64,000 nucleotides of DNA from HGM11501 sp045123995 (lineage in GTDB: Bacteria; Bacillota; Clostridia; CAKSNL01; HGM11501): contig JBGVKY010000026.1 of NCBI GenBank assembly GCA_045123995.1, positions 248,001 to 312,000 of the forward strand, given 5' to 3'. Shown here piece by piece: positions 1 through 8,272 of the stretch; positions within the stretch are counted from its first letter, which is position 1, and each line of letters begins with the position of its first letter. The notes beneath the pieces are model-generated. The model did not search any database, was not told where the DNA came from, and was given only the letters and a program-made list of their open reading frames with translations. A program made the translations under genes and the position numbers.

Positions 1-337
1 AATATTCACCCTCTCCGCTTCTGTACACACGTCTTGTAAAAGCCACCTCATCATATTCCACCGGAAGAAGATGATTGGAATTATCCAATGTCAAAGTAAC
101 CTCAGCAAAGCCGCTGGGGTTTCTTTTAGGCGTTCCCGTAAATATAACATCCTCCATCTTGCTTCCTCGCAATGTCTTGGCGCTCTGTTCCCCCAAAACC
201 CACAAGATAGCGTCGGAAATATTACTTTTTCCGCTTCCGTTGGGGCCTACGATGGCACACACATTTCCGTCTAATTCAATTTTAGTCTTATCTGCAAAGG
301 ACTTAAATCCCTGCATGGTGATACTTTTTAATATCAT
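1..337 (-). CDS. smc: Chromosome segregation ATPase SMC, N-terminal fragment
   Basis: This is the first ~112 codons of an SMC protein; the rest lies beyond the left edge. The translated start reads MILKSITMQGFKSFADKT, followed by the Walker A loop GPNGSGKSN and the Q-loop context WVLGEQSAKTLRG, all diagnostic of the SMC head domain. SMC dimers with ScpA/ScpB condense and segregate the chromosome. I place the start at ATG 337 because AAGGA lies about 9 bases upstream and the family usually begins just before the LKSI strand; an in-frame ATG at 343 is possible. It follows ftsH by about 18 bases on the same strand, so it probably ends the yybS-to-ftsH operon. Identity is certain; the length beyond the window is unknown. 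Confidence 0.95.
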   Translation of the reverse strand, partial: MILKSITMQGFKSFADKTKIELDGNVCAIVGPNGSGKSNISDAILWVLGEQSAKTLRGSKMEDVIFTGTPKRNPSGFAEVTLTLDNSNHLLPVEYDEVAFTRRVYRSGEGEY

Positions 338-355
338 AGACATACATCCTTGATT

Positions 356-2212
356 TTAGTTTTCGGTATTTTCCTCTGTTCTATTTTCTTCCTCACGGCC
401 TTCATAAACCGCCAGAAATTCTTCTCCGGTAAGAACTTCTCTTTCAATCAAAGCTTTTGCCACTGCTTCAAGCTTATCATTTTTCTCCGTAAGGATTCTT
501 TTACATTCGCCGTAAGCTTCAGTAATAATCTTATCAACTTCCTGGTCAATAAGCGCGGCAGTCTCTTCTGAGTAATCTCTCGTATGTCCGTAATCTTTGC
601 CTATAAATACTTCCCCGCTTCCGCCGAAGGTACGGGAGCCTAATTTTTCGCTCATTCCGTATTTTGTTATCATGTCCGTAGCAACCTTGGTTGCTCTCTG
701 GATATCGCTTGATGCGCCGGTGTTGATTTCACCGAAAATCATTTCTTCCGCAACACGTCCGCCCATCATCATAACAATATCTTCAAACATTTCCTTTTTG
801 GAAATATATGCCTTGTCATGGTCAGGAAGTGACATCGTAAATCCGCCTGCACGGCCTCTGGGGATAATGGAAACCTGATGAACCTTATCCTGAGTTTCTA
901 AAGATGCTGCTGCAACAGCATGGCCTGCCTCGTGATAAGCAGTCTGCTTTTTATCCTTTTCCTGCATTTTCTTGGATTTCTTTTCAGGACCCATTACAAC
1001 CTTTAACATTGCATCGTCCAAATTGCTCTGGGAAATTTCTTTTTTATTTTCTCTTGCCGCCAAAAGAGCCGCTTCGTTCAAAAGATTTTCAAGATCCGCT
1101 CCTGTAAATCCATAGGTGGTTTTTGCAACAACAGAAAGGTCAACATCTCTTCCGAGAGGCTTGTTTTTAGCGTGGACCTTTAATATTTCAAGTCGTCCCT
1201 TCTGGTCGGGATATCCAACATAAACCTGTCTGTCAAATCTGCCGGGACGCATTAATGCGGGGTCTAATATATCTGCACGGTTTGTTGCCGCCAAAACAAT
1301 TGTACCCTCATTTATTCCAAATCCGTCCATTTCAACCAAAAGCTGATTTAATGTCTGCTCTCTTTCATCATGTCCTCCGCCGAGGCCTGCGCCACGGTGT
1401 CTTCCTACCGCATCAATTTCGTCAATGAATATAATTGAGGGCTGATTTTTCTTTGCTTGCTCAAATAAATCTCTTACTCTTGATGCTCCGACACCTACAA
1501 ACATTTCCACAAAGTCAGAGCCGCTTATACTGAAGAATGGCGCATTTGCTTCGCCTGCTACAGCCTTTGCAAGCAGGGTTTTACCTGTTCCCGGAGGGCC
1601 CACCAAAAGAACGCCCTTGGGAATTCTTGCTCCAAGCTCCGTATATTTTTTAGGATTTTTCAAAAACTCAACGATTTCCGTAAGTTCTTCCTTTTCTTCC
1701 TCTACACCTGCAACATCTGCAAACGTAACCTTTTTATTCCCGGGAGTTACTGCTTTATTCTTTATTTTGCCAAAGCTTAAAGCTCCGTTTCCGCCCTGGG
1801 CATTTTTCATCATTACGCTCCAGATAACACCGATTATAATGATTATGAAGAAAGGTGACAAAAGCGAAATCCATGCATAAACAGAAGATTCCTCAAGATA
1901 TGTCACAACCAGGGAGCCTTTTTCTATCTGTGCATCCATTTCTTCTTTAACCTGTTCATACAAAAGCTCTTTGGAGGGAATATCGTAAACAACTACCTTT
2001 TCCCTGCCGTCGGAACCTTTTTCCCTGAAAGTTGCCTTTGCCCTGGTGTCGCTTATTTCCAGGCGTGTAATTTCTCCGGAGTTTATATTTTTTATAAGAT
2101 CCGAGTATATAATTTCGTCTTCGGGAACCTGCTGGTTTATAAAGAGCCATGCAAAGCTCATTATACAAAGCAAGAGGGCTATAAAGCCTATTCCCCTTAT
2201 TCCTTTTTTCAA
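356..2212 (-). CDS. ftsH: ATP-dependent zinc metalloprotease FtsH
   Basis: This membrane-anchored AAA+ protease degrades misassembled membrane proteins and short-lived regulators. The 618 residues show two N-terminal membrane helices (about 8-26 and 112-134) flanking an extracytoplasmic domain, Walker A GPPGTGKT at 205-212, Walker B IIFIDEID near 260-267, the second region of homology with RPGRFDR, and the zinc site HEAGH at 427-431. Length is normal for the family and the tail is acidic. The start is TTG, with AGGGGGT about 7 bases upstream and no better ATG nearby. Gene order tilS-hpt-ftsH is the classical Firmicute arrangement, with hpt ending 17 bases upstream. Confidence 0.98.
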   Translation of the reverse strand: MKKGIRGIGFIALLLCIMSFAWLFINQQVPEDEIIYSDLIKNINSGEITRLEISDTRAKATFREKGSDGREKVVVYDIPSKELLYEQVKEEMDAQIEKGSLVVTYLEESSVYAWISLLSPFFIIIIIGVIWSVMMKNAQGGNGALSFGKIKNKAVTPGNKKVTFADVAGVEEEKEELTEIVEFLKNPKKYTELGARIPKGVLLVGPPGTGKTLLAKAVAGEANAPFFSISGSDFVEMFVGVGASRVRDLFEQAKKNQPSIIFIDEIDAVGRHRGAGLGGGHDEREQTLNQLLVEMDGFGINEGTIVLAATNRADILDPALMRPGRFDRQVYVGYPDQKGRLEILKVHAKNKPLGRDVDLSVVAKTTYGFTGADLENLLNEAALLAARENKKEISQSNLDDAMLKVVMGPEKKSKKMQEKDKKQTAYHEAGHAVAAASLETQDKVHQVSIIPRGRAGGFTMSLPDHDKAYISKKEMFEDIVMMMGGRVAEEMIFGEINTGASSDIQRATKVATDMITKYGMSEKLGSRTFGGSGEVFIGKDYGHTRDYSEETAALIDQEVDKIITEAYGECKRILTEKNDKLEAVAKALIEREVLTGEEFLAVYEGREEENRTEENTEN

Positions 2213-2229
2213 AAAATTACCCCCTAATT

Positions 2230-2769
2230 TTATTTACTGTAAATTTCTCTTTTCAGAACTCCCACAAAAGGAAGATTTCTGTACATTTCATCATAGTCAA
2301 GACCGTAGCCTACCACAAATTCATCGGGAATTGAAAATCCTACATAGTCTATATCTATCTCCACTTTTCTTCTGGAAGGCTTGCTTAAAAGGGTGCAGAT
2401 TTTTACACTTTCTGCATGCCTGTCTGCTAAGAGCTGTTTTAAATACTTCATGGTATAGCCGCTGTCTATTATATCTTCAACTATAATTACATTTTTTCCT
2501 GAAAGTGTAGTCTCTATATCTTTTTTAAGAGTAACTACTCCTGATGTTTCACTTTCCTTACCGTAGCTGGAAACTGCCATAAATTCAATTTCCATAGGAA
2601 TATTTATTTTCTTTATAAGTTCAGAAGCAAAGACAACACCGCCTTTTAATATACCTATTAAGAGAAGCTTTTTTCCTTTGAATTCTTCTGATATCGCATT
2701 TGCTATTTCAGTTGTTTTTTTATCAAGTTCTTCCTCGGATATAAGAACCTCTGCCAAATCGTTTATCAT
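2230..2769 (-). CDS. hpt: Hypoxanthine phosphoribosyltransferase
   Basis: This purine-salvage enzyme transfers ribose-5-phosphate from PRPP to hypoxanthine or guanine, giving IMP or GMP in the cytoplasm. The 179-residue protein has the PRPP loop VIIVEDIIDSGYTM in mid-sequence, the N-terminal GILKGG substrate loop and the C-terminal DYVGFSIPDEFVVGYGLD segment typical of bacterial HPRT. I use ATG 2769, one base after the tilS stop codon, because an AAGGGG Shine-Dalgarno sits inside the end of tilS at suitable spacing. A longer TTG start at 2790 would overlap that site. It lies between tilS and ftsH, as in Bacillus, and is translationally coupled to tilS. Confidence 0.96.
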   Translation of the reverse strand: MINDLAEVLISEEELDKKTTEIANAISEEFKGKKLLLIGILKGGVVFASELIKKINIPMEIEFMAVSSYGKESETSGVVTLKKDIETTLSGKNVIIVEDIIDSGYTMKYLKQLLADRHAESVKICTLLSKPSRRKVEIDIDYVGFSIPDEFVVGYGLDYDEMYRNLPFVGVLKREIYSK

Positions 2770-2770
2770 T

Positions 2771-4096
2771 TTATTTTTCCCCTTCTTCAATTATTATAGT
2801 ATACACTTCTTTTGAATTTTCATCAGAAATAAATTCTTTTCCGCATCTTCCCAGTGCGAAAACCACTTTATCGGAAGATACAATCAAAGGATATTTATCC
2901 CTTTTATCCAAAGGAAGTTTTTCATCTATATATAATTTTTTAATTTTCTTTTTTCCGTCTGTACCCGATATTTCTATTATATCTCCCTCTTTTTTAGGCC
3001 TTGCAAAAATGGAGCCCGTCTTAGCTAAGTCAATACCCCTTTTGCTCTTTTCAAGTGTAACGGTATAGCCTGCTTCTTTTATATAATTTTTTCCTTTTTC
3101 GAGTTTTATATAATAATCTTCTTTTTCTTTTTTGGGAATAAATTTTATTTTGTCATACATTCTCACGGCTTCAAAACCGCCGGGAATATCCACTTTTTTA
3201 CCTGAAGATAAATTCATGAGTGAAAGAACATCTTTAATGTTTTTTTCTGACATTTCCTTTATTCCAATACTGTATGCACTTTCCGAAACTATATAAAACA
3301 AAAGCGCTTCATGAAGTCCACTGAGGTTTTTTATATCTATAACTGAAGTTATATCTCCGTAGCTCTTTTTTGCCTCAGTTTTTATAAAATCTGCTGCTAC
3401 ATAAAGTCTTTGAACCGTTTTATTGATTCCCGAAAGATAACTCTCGTTTACCTTTGCCATTTCAGGAAGTATTTTATGCCTTATTTTATTTCTCGTGTAT
3501 TCATCATCCGAATTTGTAGAGTCTGTAACAAAGGGAATATTATTTTCTTTAAGATATTTTTCTATTTCATCCCTTGAAATATCTAAAAGCGGTCTTATTA
3601 CATTTCCGTTAACCTTTGGAATCCCCGTAAGTCCGAAAACAGAAGTTCCCCTTATAAGTCGCATAACCAATGTTTCAGCCACATCATTTTTATTGTGTGC
3701 TACTGCAATTTTTGCACCGTTATTTTCCCTTGAAAGCTCATTAAAGAAAGCATACCTTTCGCATCTTCCAGTTTCCTCTTCGCTTCTGCCTTTGGAAAGA
3801 GCAGGAATATCCCTGTACCTTAAATAAATAGGAACACCTAAAGTGTCGCAAAGGTCTTTTACAAAATCCTCGTCCCTTTTTGCCTCTTCTCCCCTTATTC
3901 CGTGATTTAAATGAGCCGCCTTTATAAAAAAGCCCATTTCAAAGGAAAGTGCATAAAGCACAGTTAAAAGGCAGACAGAATCTGCACCGCCGGAAAGAGC
4001 GATTATAACAGTATCGCCTTTTTGCAAAAGATTATCCTTTATTAAATTTTCTTTTACTTTTGATAGTAAGGATTTATCCTTTGTACATGTTTTCAA
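2771..4096 (-). CDS. tilS: tRNA(Ile)-lysidine synthase TilS
   Basis: TilS adenylates and then lysinylates C34 of tRNA-Ile(CAU), changing its reading from AUG to AUA; it is essential. The 441-residue protein begins with an N-type ATP pyrophosphatase fold carrying the PP-loop SGGADS at 35-40, then HLNHGIRGEEAKRDEDFV and the conserved HNKNDVAETLVMRLIRGTS region, with a TilS C-terminal domain after about residue 350. The start is TTG 4096, overlapping the end of dnaB by 23 bases; a GAGGAG motif lies 11 bases upstream. No ATG exists before the conserved LLSKVKENL segment, so TTG is the likely start although the spacing is long. Confidence 0.95.
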   Translation of the reverse strand: MKTCTKDKSLLSKVKENLIKDNLLQKGDTVIIALSGGADSVCLLTVLYALSFEMGFFIKAAHLNHGIRGEEAKRDEDFVKDLCDTLGVPIYLRYRDIPALSKGRSEEETGRCERYAFFNELSRENNGAKIAVAHNKNDVAETLVMRLIRGTSVFGLTGIPKVNGNVIRPLLDISRDEIEKYLKENNIPFVTDSTNSDDEYTRNKIRHKILPEMAKVNESYLSGINKTVQRLYVAADFIKTEAKKSYGDITSVIDIKNLSGLHEALLFYIVSESAYSIGIKEMSEKNIKDVLSLMNLSSGKKVDIPGGFEAVRMYDKIKFIPKKEKEDYYIKLEKGKNYIKEAGYTVTLEKSKRGIDLAKTGSIFARPKKEGDIIEISGTDGKKKIKKLYIDEKLPLDKRDKYPLIVSSDKVVFALGRCGKEFISDENSKEVYTIIIEEGEK

Positions 4097-5390
4097 ATCT
4101 TACAAATTCTCCTCTGTATACAAGTTCAATCTTGCCTGTTTCACCGTTTCTGTGCTTTGCAATAATACATTCTGCCACATTGTGCTTTTCACTTTCAGGA
4201 TTGTAGTAAGAATCTCTGTATAAGAACATTACAATATCTGCATCCTGCTCTATAGCTCCCGATTCTCTAAGGTCTGAAAGCATGGGTCTTTTATCCTGTC
4301 TTGATTCTACCGCACGGGAAAGCTGAGATAATGCAAGCACCGGAACATTAAGCTCCTTTGCAAGGATTTTAAGAGAACGTGAAATTTCAGAAATTTCCTG
4401 CTGACGGCTCTCAGAACGCCTTCCCGCCTGCATAAGCTGGATATGGTCAATTACAATAAGCCCGAGACCTTTTTCTGACTGGGCAAGTCTTCTGCACTTA
4501 GCTCTTATTTCACTTATACCTATTCCTGCGGTGTCGTCAATATAAATTGGAGCGGAGGAAAGCGTTCCTATTGCCTGGGCAAGACGGGCACAGTCCTCAA
4601 CGTTTAAATCTCCTACTCTGAATTTACTGTTTTCAACCAAGGCTTCACTGCATATCATACGGTTTACAATCTGCTCTTTGCTCATTTCCAGGTTGAATAC
4701 CGCAACGGGAACCTTAGAATTTATCGCTATATGCTGAGCAATATTTAATGCAAATGCAGTTTTACCCATGGCGGGACGTGCCGCCAGAAGCACAAGGTCA
4801 GATTTCTGGAGCCCTGCTAAGATATTGTCAAGGTCAGAAAAGCCTGTGGGCACACCGGCAATTCTTCCTCCTGCCTCTCTTAACTTCTCAACATTTTCGA
4901 TAGAGTCCATCAAAACATCTCTGATGTGGGAAAATCCCATGTTTCCTCGGTTTTCAGCAACGGAGAAAACCATCTGCTCCGCTCTGTCCAAAATAACCTC
5001 AGCATCTTCTTCATTGAGATAGCCCATTTCCGCTATTTCATTGGCAGACTCTATAAGTCTTCTTATACTGGAAGCGTCCTTTACAATTTTTATATACTGG
5101 GAAAGGTTTTGTGTTGTAACAATGGACATAGCAATTTTTGACAGGTACGAAAGACCTCCTGCCATTTCCACTTTATTGCCCAATTCCTCTGTTACAGTAA
5201 TTAAATCCACGGGTTTTCCCGAGTCAAAAAGCATTTTTGCAGCTTCAAATATAAGGCGGTGTGCACCTGTATAAAAATCCTCCGCCTTTACTCCCGAAAA
5301 CACTTCTGAAAGTGCTCCCGAATTTGTAAGCATACATCCGAGCACTGCCTGCTCGGCTCCCATGTTATAAGGGGCCTGTCTGGCTTCCAT
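4074..5390 (-). CDS. dnaB: Replicative DNA helicase DnaB
   Basis: This is the hexameric 5'-3' helicase that unwinds the replication fork (called DnaC in Bacillus). The 438-residue protein has the N-terminal helical domain (about 1-100, QAPYNMGAEQAVLGCML), a linker, and a RecA-like C-terminal domain with Walker A ARPAMGKT at 204-211, Walker B LIVIDHIQLM and the arginine-finger region. No intein is present. The start is ATG 5390: AGAGGTGG stands 6-8 bases upstream, whereas a TTG at 5408 lies before that site. The pairing rplI-dnaB is conserved across Bacillota. Confidence 0.97.
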   Translation of the reverse strand: MEARQAPYNMGAEQAVLGCMLTNSGALSEVFSGVKAEDFYTGAHRLIFEAAKMLFDSGKPVDLITVTEELGNKVEMAGGLSYLSKIAMSIVTTQNLSQYIKIVKDASSIRRLIESANEIAEMGYLNEEDAEVILDRAEQMVFSVAENRGNMGFSHIRDVLMDSIENVEKLREAGGRIAGVPTGFSDLDNILAGLQKSDLVLLAARPAMGKTAFALNIAQHIAINSKVPVAVFNLEMSKEQIVNRMICSEALVENSKFRVGDLNVEDCARLAQAIGTLSSAPIYIDDTAGIGISEIRAKCRRLAQSEKGLGLIVIDHIQLMQAGRRSESRQQEISEISRSLKILAKELNVPVLALSQLSRAVESRQDKRPMLSDLRESGAIEQDADIVMFLYRDSYYNPESEKHNVAECIIAKHRNGETGKIELVYRGEFVRFENMYKG

Positions 5391-5408
5391 TAACCCCACC
5401 TCTTTCAA

Positions 5409-5858
5409 TTAGTTTAATCCTTTTACATTTACCTTTATTGTGCTTGATATACCGGGGTAAATCTTAACCTCCACCTCGGTAACACCTGTGTGCTTTATGC
5501 CGTCTGACAGGTTGAATTTTTTCTTGTCAATTACAACATGATGCTGCATTTTAAGCCCCTCTGCCACATCGGCAGCGGTAATGGAGCCGAAAAGCTTTCC
5601 GTTTTCTCCTGCTTTTGCAGATAACTCAACGGTTACTCCCTTTATTTTTTCAGAAAGCTCTTTAGCATTTGCAATTTCAGTCTCTTTTCTAAAAGCCTCA
5701 GACTCTTTCTGACCCTTAAGGTCGTTAAGTGCATTGCTGGTCGCCTCTACTGCCAGTCCCTTGGGAAGTAAAAAGTTTCTTGCATAACCGTCACTTACAG
5801 TTATTACATCACCTTTTTTCCCCTGTGCTTTCACATCTTTAAGTAATACAACTTTCAT
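5409..5858 (-). CDS. rplI: 50S ribosomal protein L9
   Basis: L9 binds domain V of 23S rRNA and helps maintain the reading frame. The 149 residues show the canonical N-terminal domain MKVVLLKDVKAQGKKGDV and NFLLPKGLA, a charged central helix and a globular C-terminal domain containing GKLFGSIT. The start ATG has GAAAGGAAG about 7 bases upstream. It sits between the yybS-like gene (24 bases upstream) and dnaB, consistent with one transcript. Confidence 0.98.
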   Translation of the reverse strand: MKVVLLKDVKAQGKKGDVITVSDGYARNFLLPKGLAVEATSNALNDLKGQKESEAFRKETEIANAKELSEKIKGVTVELSAKAGENGKLFGSITAADVAEGLKMQHHVVIDKKKFNLSDGIKHTGVTEVEVKIYPGISSTIKVNVKGLN

Positions 5859-5882
5859 TTTAATCTTCCTTTCAGCCGTAAA

Positions 5883-6791
5883 TTAGTTTTGTTCTTTTCT
5901 TTGTGGCACTTTTTCTTCTTTTTTCGGAATGAACGAGCCTATAATTCCTGCTATTACATATAAAATTCCAAAGGAAACAACTCCTGCTATCAGGGTTAAT
6001 AATACAGACACCGGAGTAGACGGCACCGCCTTTTTTATATTCCTGAATATAAATGCAAAGCCTGCATACATGTATATAACGTACATAAGATAATTAAGAT
6101 TCATAAGTATCGGCAGGGCTTTTCCTTCTGTAAAAAACATAAGGATAAATAATAAAATCGCTCCCAGAGTAAAGGATATATCCATTTTAATATCTCTTAA
6201 CCTTCTTATCCCACTAAATAAAGCAGGCATTTTCCTGAGCATGAATTTAGTTACAAGTATCGTCAGAATTACAAAGCCCAGGGAGGAAATCATAATTACA
6301 GCAGGAATAATCTCTCCTGTGAATTCTATAAAACGTTCTAAATACGCCAATGTCTCTTCTCCGTAGCCAAGCTCAGCAAAGCTTTCTGAAAATCCGGAAG
6401 CAACGCCTCCTGTCAAAAGCGCTTTAACAGTGGTAGACCCCATTATAGACAGTTCGTAATAATAAAGCCCCAGAAGAAGAAATCTGGCGAATGTTGCTGC
6501 CCCTATTATCATGCTTAAAGAAGCTTTTTTTCTTATCATAATTCCTATCATGATGCCGGGAACTATAAAGCCCAGGGATATTAAAAGCCCCATGGTAAAA
6601 CTTTCTGTCATAAAGGCAAATATACCTATGCATAAAATAGCAGGAATAACGATTGCTCCTACAGGCATTCCTACCATTGAAGCAGCGAAAATAGCCGCCC
6701 CGATCACCATACTTAAGTCAGAACCAAACAAGGCTATTGCACCAAATAACAACACCATGGTTCCCACATAAGAAATCCAGTCTTTTCTCAC
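5883..6791 (-). CDS. YybS-like DUF2232 integral membrane protein
   Basis: This is a 302-residue polytopic membrane protein with about eight hydrophobic segments and little soluble sequence; the C-terminal tail is short and charged (PKKEEKVPQRKEQN). Position immediately upstream of rplI-dnaB and the overall hydrophobic pattern match the YybS/DUF2232 family, whose biochemical role is not settled. The start is GTG 6791, preceded by GGAGAT at 7 bases. It is the first gene of the operon, behind a good promoter at 6843-6871. In many relatives gdpP (c-di-AMP phosphodiesterase) separates yybS from rplI; here it is absent. The family call rests mainly on context and topology. Confidence 0.7.
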   Translation of the reverse strand: MRKDWISYVGTMVLLFGAIALFGSDLSMVIGAAIFAASMVGMPVGAIVIPAILCIGIFAFMTESFTMGLLISLGFIVPGIMIGIMIRKKASLSMIIGAATFARFLLLGLYYYELSIMGSTTVKALLTGGVASGFSESFAELGYGEETLAYLERFIEFTGEIIPAVIMISSLGFVILTILVTKFMLRKMPALFSGIRRLRDIKMDISFTLGAILLFILMFFTEGKALPILMNLNYLMYVIYMYAGFAFIFRNIKKAVPSTPVSVLLTLIAGVVSFGILYVIAGIIGSFIPKKEEKVPQRKEQN

Positions 6792-6842
6792 AATTTAATC
6801 TCCAGTCAAAAAATTTTTACAATATGTGCATCGTATTCTAAT

Positions 6843-6871
6843 ATTGTATCACAAAAGTACCCTGATGTCAA
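6843..6871 (-). promoter_or_regulatory. Promoter for the yybS-rplI-dnaB-tilS-hpt-ftsH-smc operon
   Basis: Reading the minus strand, TTGACA (6871-6866) and TACAAT (6848-6843) are separated by exactly 17 bases, with TGA directly before the -10 hexamer (extended -10). The gene start is about 50 bases downstream. Prediction by eye. Confidence 0.75.
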
Positions 6872-6923
6872 AGAATAAATTGTATATAAAAGGTAAATTT
6901 TTATTATATTTTAAGTAAATTTC

Positions 6924-7060
6924 TTTTAAGCCAAGGGGAGCCTGTCCCCATAAGGCTTAAAATCATAAATTTAGTGCAATTTCAATGCGGAGAACGAAGT
7001 CAGGCTGACGCCTTTCAAGCTCGACAACGCAGAAAAAACGTGTTTTTTAAGGTTTTAGGC
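6924..7060. other. Structured non-coding intergenic element
   Basis: The 339-base gap 6792-7130 holds the yybS promoter, a terminator at 7101-7124 and this block. TTTTAAGCC (6924-6932) and GGCTTAAAA (6954-6962) form a perfect 9-base inverted repeat enclosing GGGGA/TCCCC, giving a two-tier hairpin. Further right (about 6985-7035) the composition becomes markedly richer in GC than the flanks and contains the palindrome GTCAG-G-CTGAC. A 68-codon open frame crosses it on the plus strand but has no ribosome binding site and runs into the terminator and the neighbouring gene, so I do not call it coding. Function is unknown; it could be a small RNA or a dispersed repeat. Confidence 0.45.
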
Positions 7061-7100
7061 GGAGTTTGGATACTAACACATCTGCTTAAACACAAAAAAA

Positions 7101-7124
7101 GATGCAAAGAATCAACTTTGCATC
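7101..7124. terminator. Bidirectional intrinsic terminator after the oxidoreductase
   Basis: GATGCAAAG (7101-7109) pairs with CTTTGCATC (7116-7124) around a 6-base loop, flanked by A-runs on one side and T-runs on the other, so it can act in both directions. It lies directly after the stop codon of the minus-strand oxidoreductase. Confidence 0.9.
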
Positions 7125-7130
7125 TTTTTA

Positions 7131-8144
7131 CTAAAGGATTACAGGTTTTTTCGTTTCGGCTGATTTTATTTCCGCCATAACTATTTTCATGGATTCTATT
7201 ACGGATTCAGGGGCAACATTTTCAAAATCTTTTCCTGTTGCAACCATTTCAACAAAGGCTTCCATTTCCTTTTTGAACATATCTTCTCCCGTATCTTTCA
7301 TTATAATAGGTTTTTTCCCTTCCACATAGATGGTTATGTCGCTTCCATCCGTAACTAAAGTTGCATTATCAAAGTTTATTATGCACTTTTCCGTAAAGGG
7401 AAAATTATCCGCCATGGACCAGTCCGCATTAGCCTGAACTAAAAGTCCTCCGTCATAAATATAATTAGTGAATATACTTTCTCTTTCCGCTTTATTGCTT
7501 GTTGCAACAGAATAAATTTCCTTTGGTTTTCCGAAAAGGAGATTTATCATATCCACATCATGAATATGCATATCCACTGCACAGCCGCCACTTAATTCAG
7601 GATTTAATATCCAGTTATTCCATGTCCATTTAGGGGTTGCTGAGTATCTTGTAAATTCAGCACGGTAAACATTACCGTAAACCTTCGAGTCAATTATTTC
7701 CTTTATTTTCAAAAACGCAGGTCTGAATCTTAAACACTGACCTATCATAAGTTTCCTGTCGTTTTCTTTTGCCGCCTTAAGCATATTTTCACATGCTCCA
7801 ATTGTTTGGGCCATGGGTTTTTCAGAAAAAACATTAACCCCTTTTGAAAGCGCATAAACCGCCACTTCTTCATGAAGATATGTAGGAAGAGCAGACACAA
7901 TAAAATCAGGCTTTTCCTTTTCTATAAGTTCCTTATAGTCTTCGTAAAAAGTACAGCTTTCTATATCAACACAAGATATATCGACAGCTCCTATATTAAG
8001 ACCCACTTTTTTCTTAAAATCTTCTCTGCTGGCTCCGCAAAGACCGCAAAGCTTCATGTCTTTTCTTTTTTTCTCTATTTCGTCTAAGTTCACAAGATGT
8101 TTTTTACCCAATCCACCTAAGCCGATAACAGCATATTTAAGCAT
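7131..8144 (-). CDS. Gfo/Idh/MocA family NAD(P)-dependent oxidoreductase
   Basis: A 337-residue dehydrogenase of the glucose-fructose oxidoreductase/inositol dehydrogenase family. The N-terminus is a Rossmann strand with GLGGLG (residues 8-13); the family EKP signature appears as SEKPMA, followed by the substrate-domain region with GGCAVDMHIHDVDM, whose histidine and aspartate usually contact the sugar. The substrate cannot be read from the sequence; inositol, a hexose derivative or an aminosugar are all possible. The start is ATG 8144, where AAAGGA is 9-10 bases upstream, rather than ATG 8153, which abuts that site. It is transcribed divergently from an AraC-type regulator, which probably controls it. 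Confidence 0.88.
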   Translation of the reverse strand: MLKYAVIGLGGLGKKHLVNLDEIEKKRKDMKLCGLCGASREDFKKKVGLNIGAVDISCVDIESCTFYEDYKELIEKEKPDFIVSALPTYLHEEVAVYALSKGVNVFSEKPMAQTIGACENMLKAAKENDRKLMIGQCLRFRPAFLKIKEIIDSKVYGNVYRAEFTRYSATPKWTWNNWILNPELSGGCAVDMHIHDVDMINLLFGKPKEIYSVATSNKAERESIFTNYIYDGGLLVQANADWSMADNFPFTEKCIINFDNATLVTDGSDITIYVEGKKPIIMKDTGEDMFKKEMEAFVEMVATGKDFENVAPESVIESMKIVMAEIKSAETKKPVIL

Positions 8145-8160
8145 GGCAAACATTCCTTTC

Positions 8161-8189
8161 TTGACATATATTAAATTATCTGATATATT
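8161..8189 (+). promoter_or_regulatory. Promoter of the AraC-type regulator
   Basis: TTGACA (8161-8166) and TATATT (8184-8189) are separated by 17 bases with TGA before the -10. It would give a leader of roughly 75 bases containing the putative operator repeats. Confidence 0.65.
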
Positions 8190-8200
8190 GATTTTATCAT

Positions 8201-8256
8201 TTTAGATACCCTCAAGATATACCAAAAAAGGTATATTTTTTATGAATTTAGATACC
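8201..8256. promoter_or_regulatory. Putative AraC operator repeats
   Basis: The 10-mer TTTAGATACC occurs twice in direct orientation (8201-8210 and 8247-8256). Between the copies lies the inverted repeat ATATACC-N6-GGTATAT (8217-8236). All three share a (G)ATACC/GGTAT core. Repeated half-sites in a divergent intergenic region beside an AraC gene suggest regulator binding; this is inference. Confidence 0.45.
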
Positions 8257-8272
8257 GAAGGAGATGCTTTCA

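Noticed and set aside
6974..7180. 68-codon open frame in the intergenic block
   Set aside because: No ribosome binding site; it spans a terminator hairpin and ends antisense to the oxidoreductase gene. Treated as non-coding.
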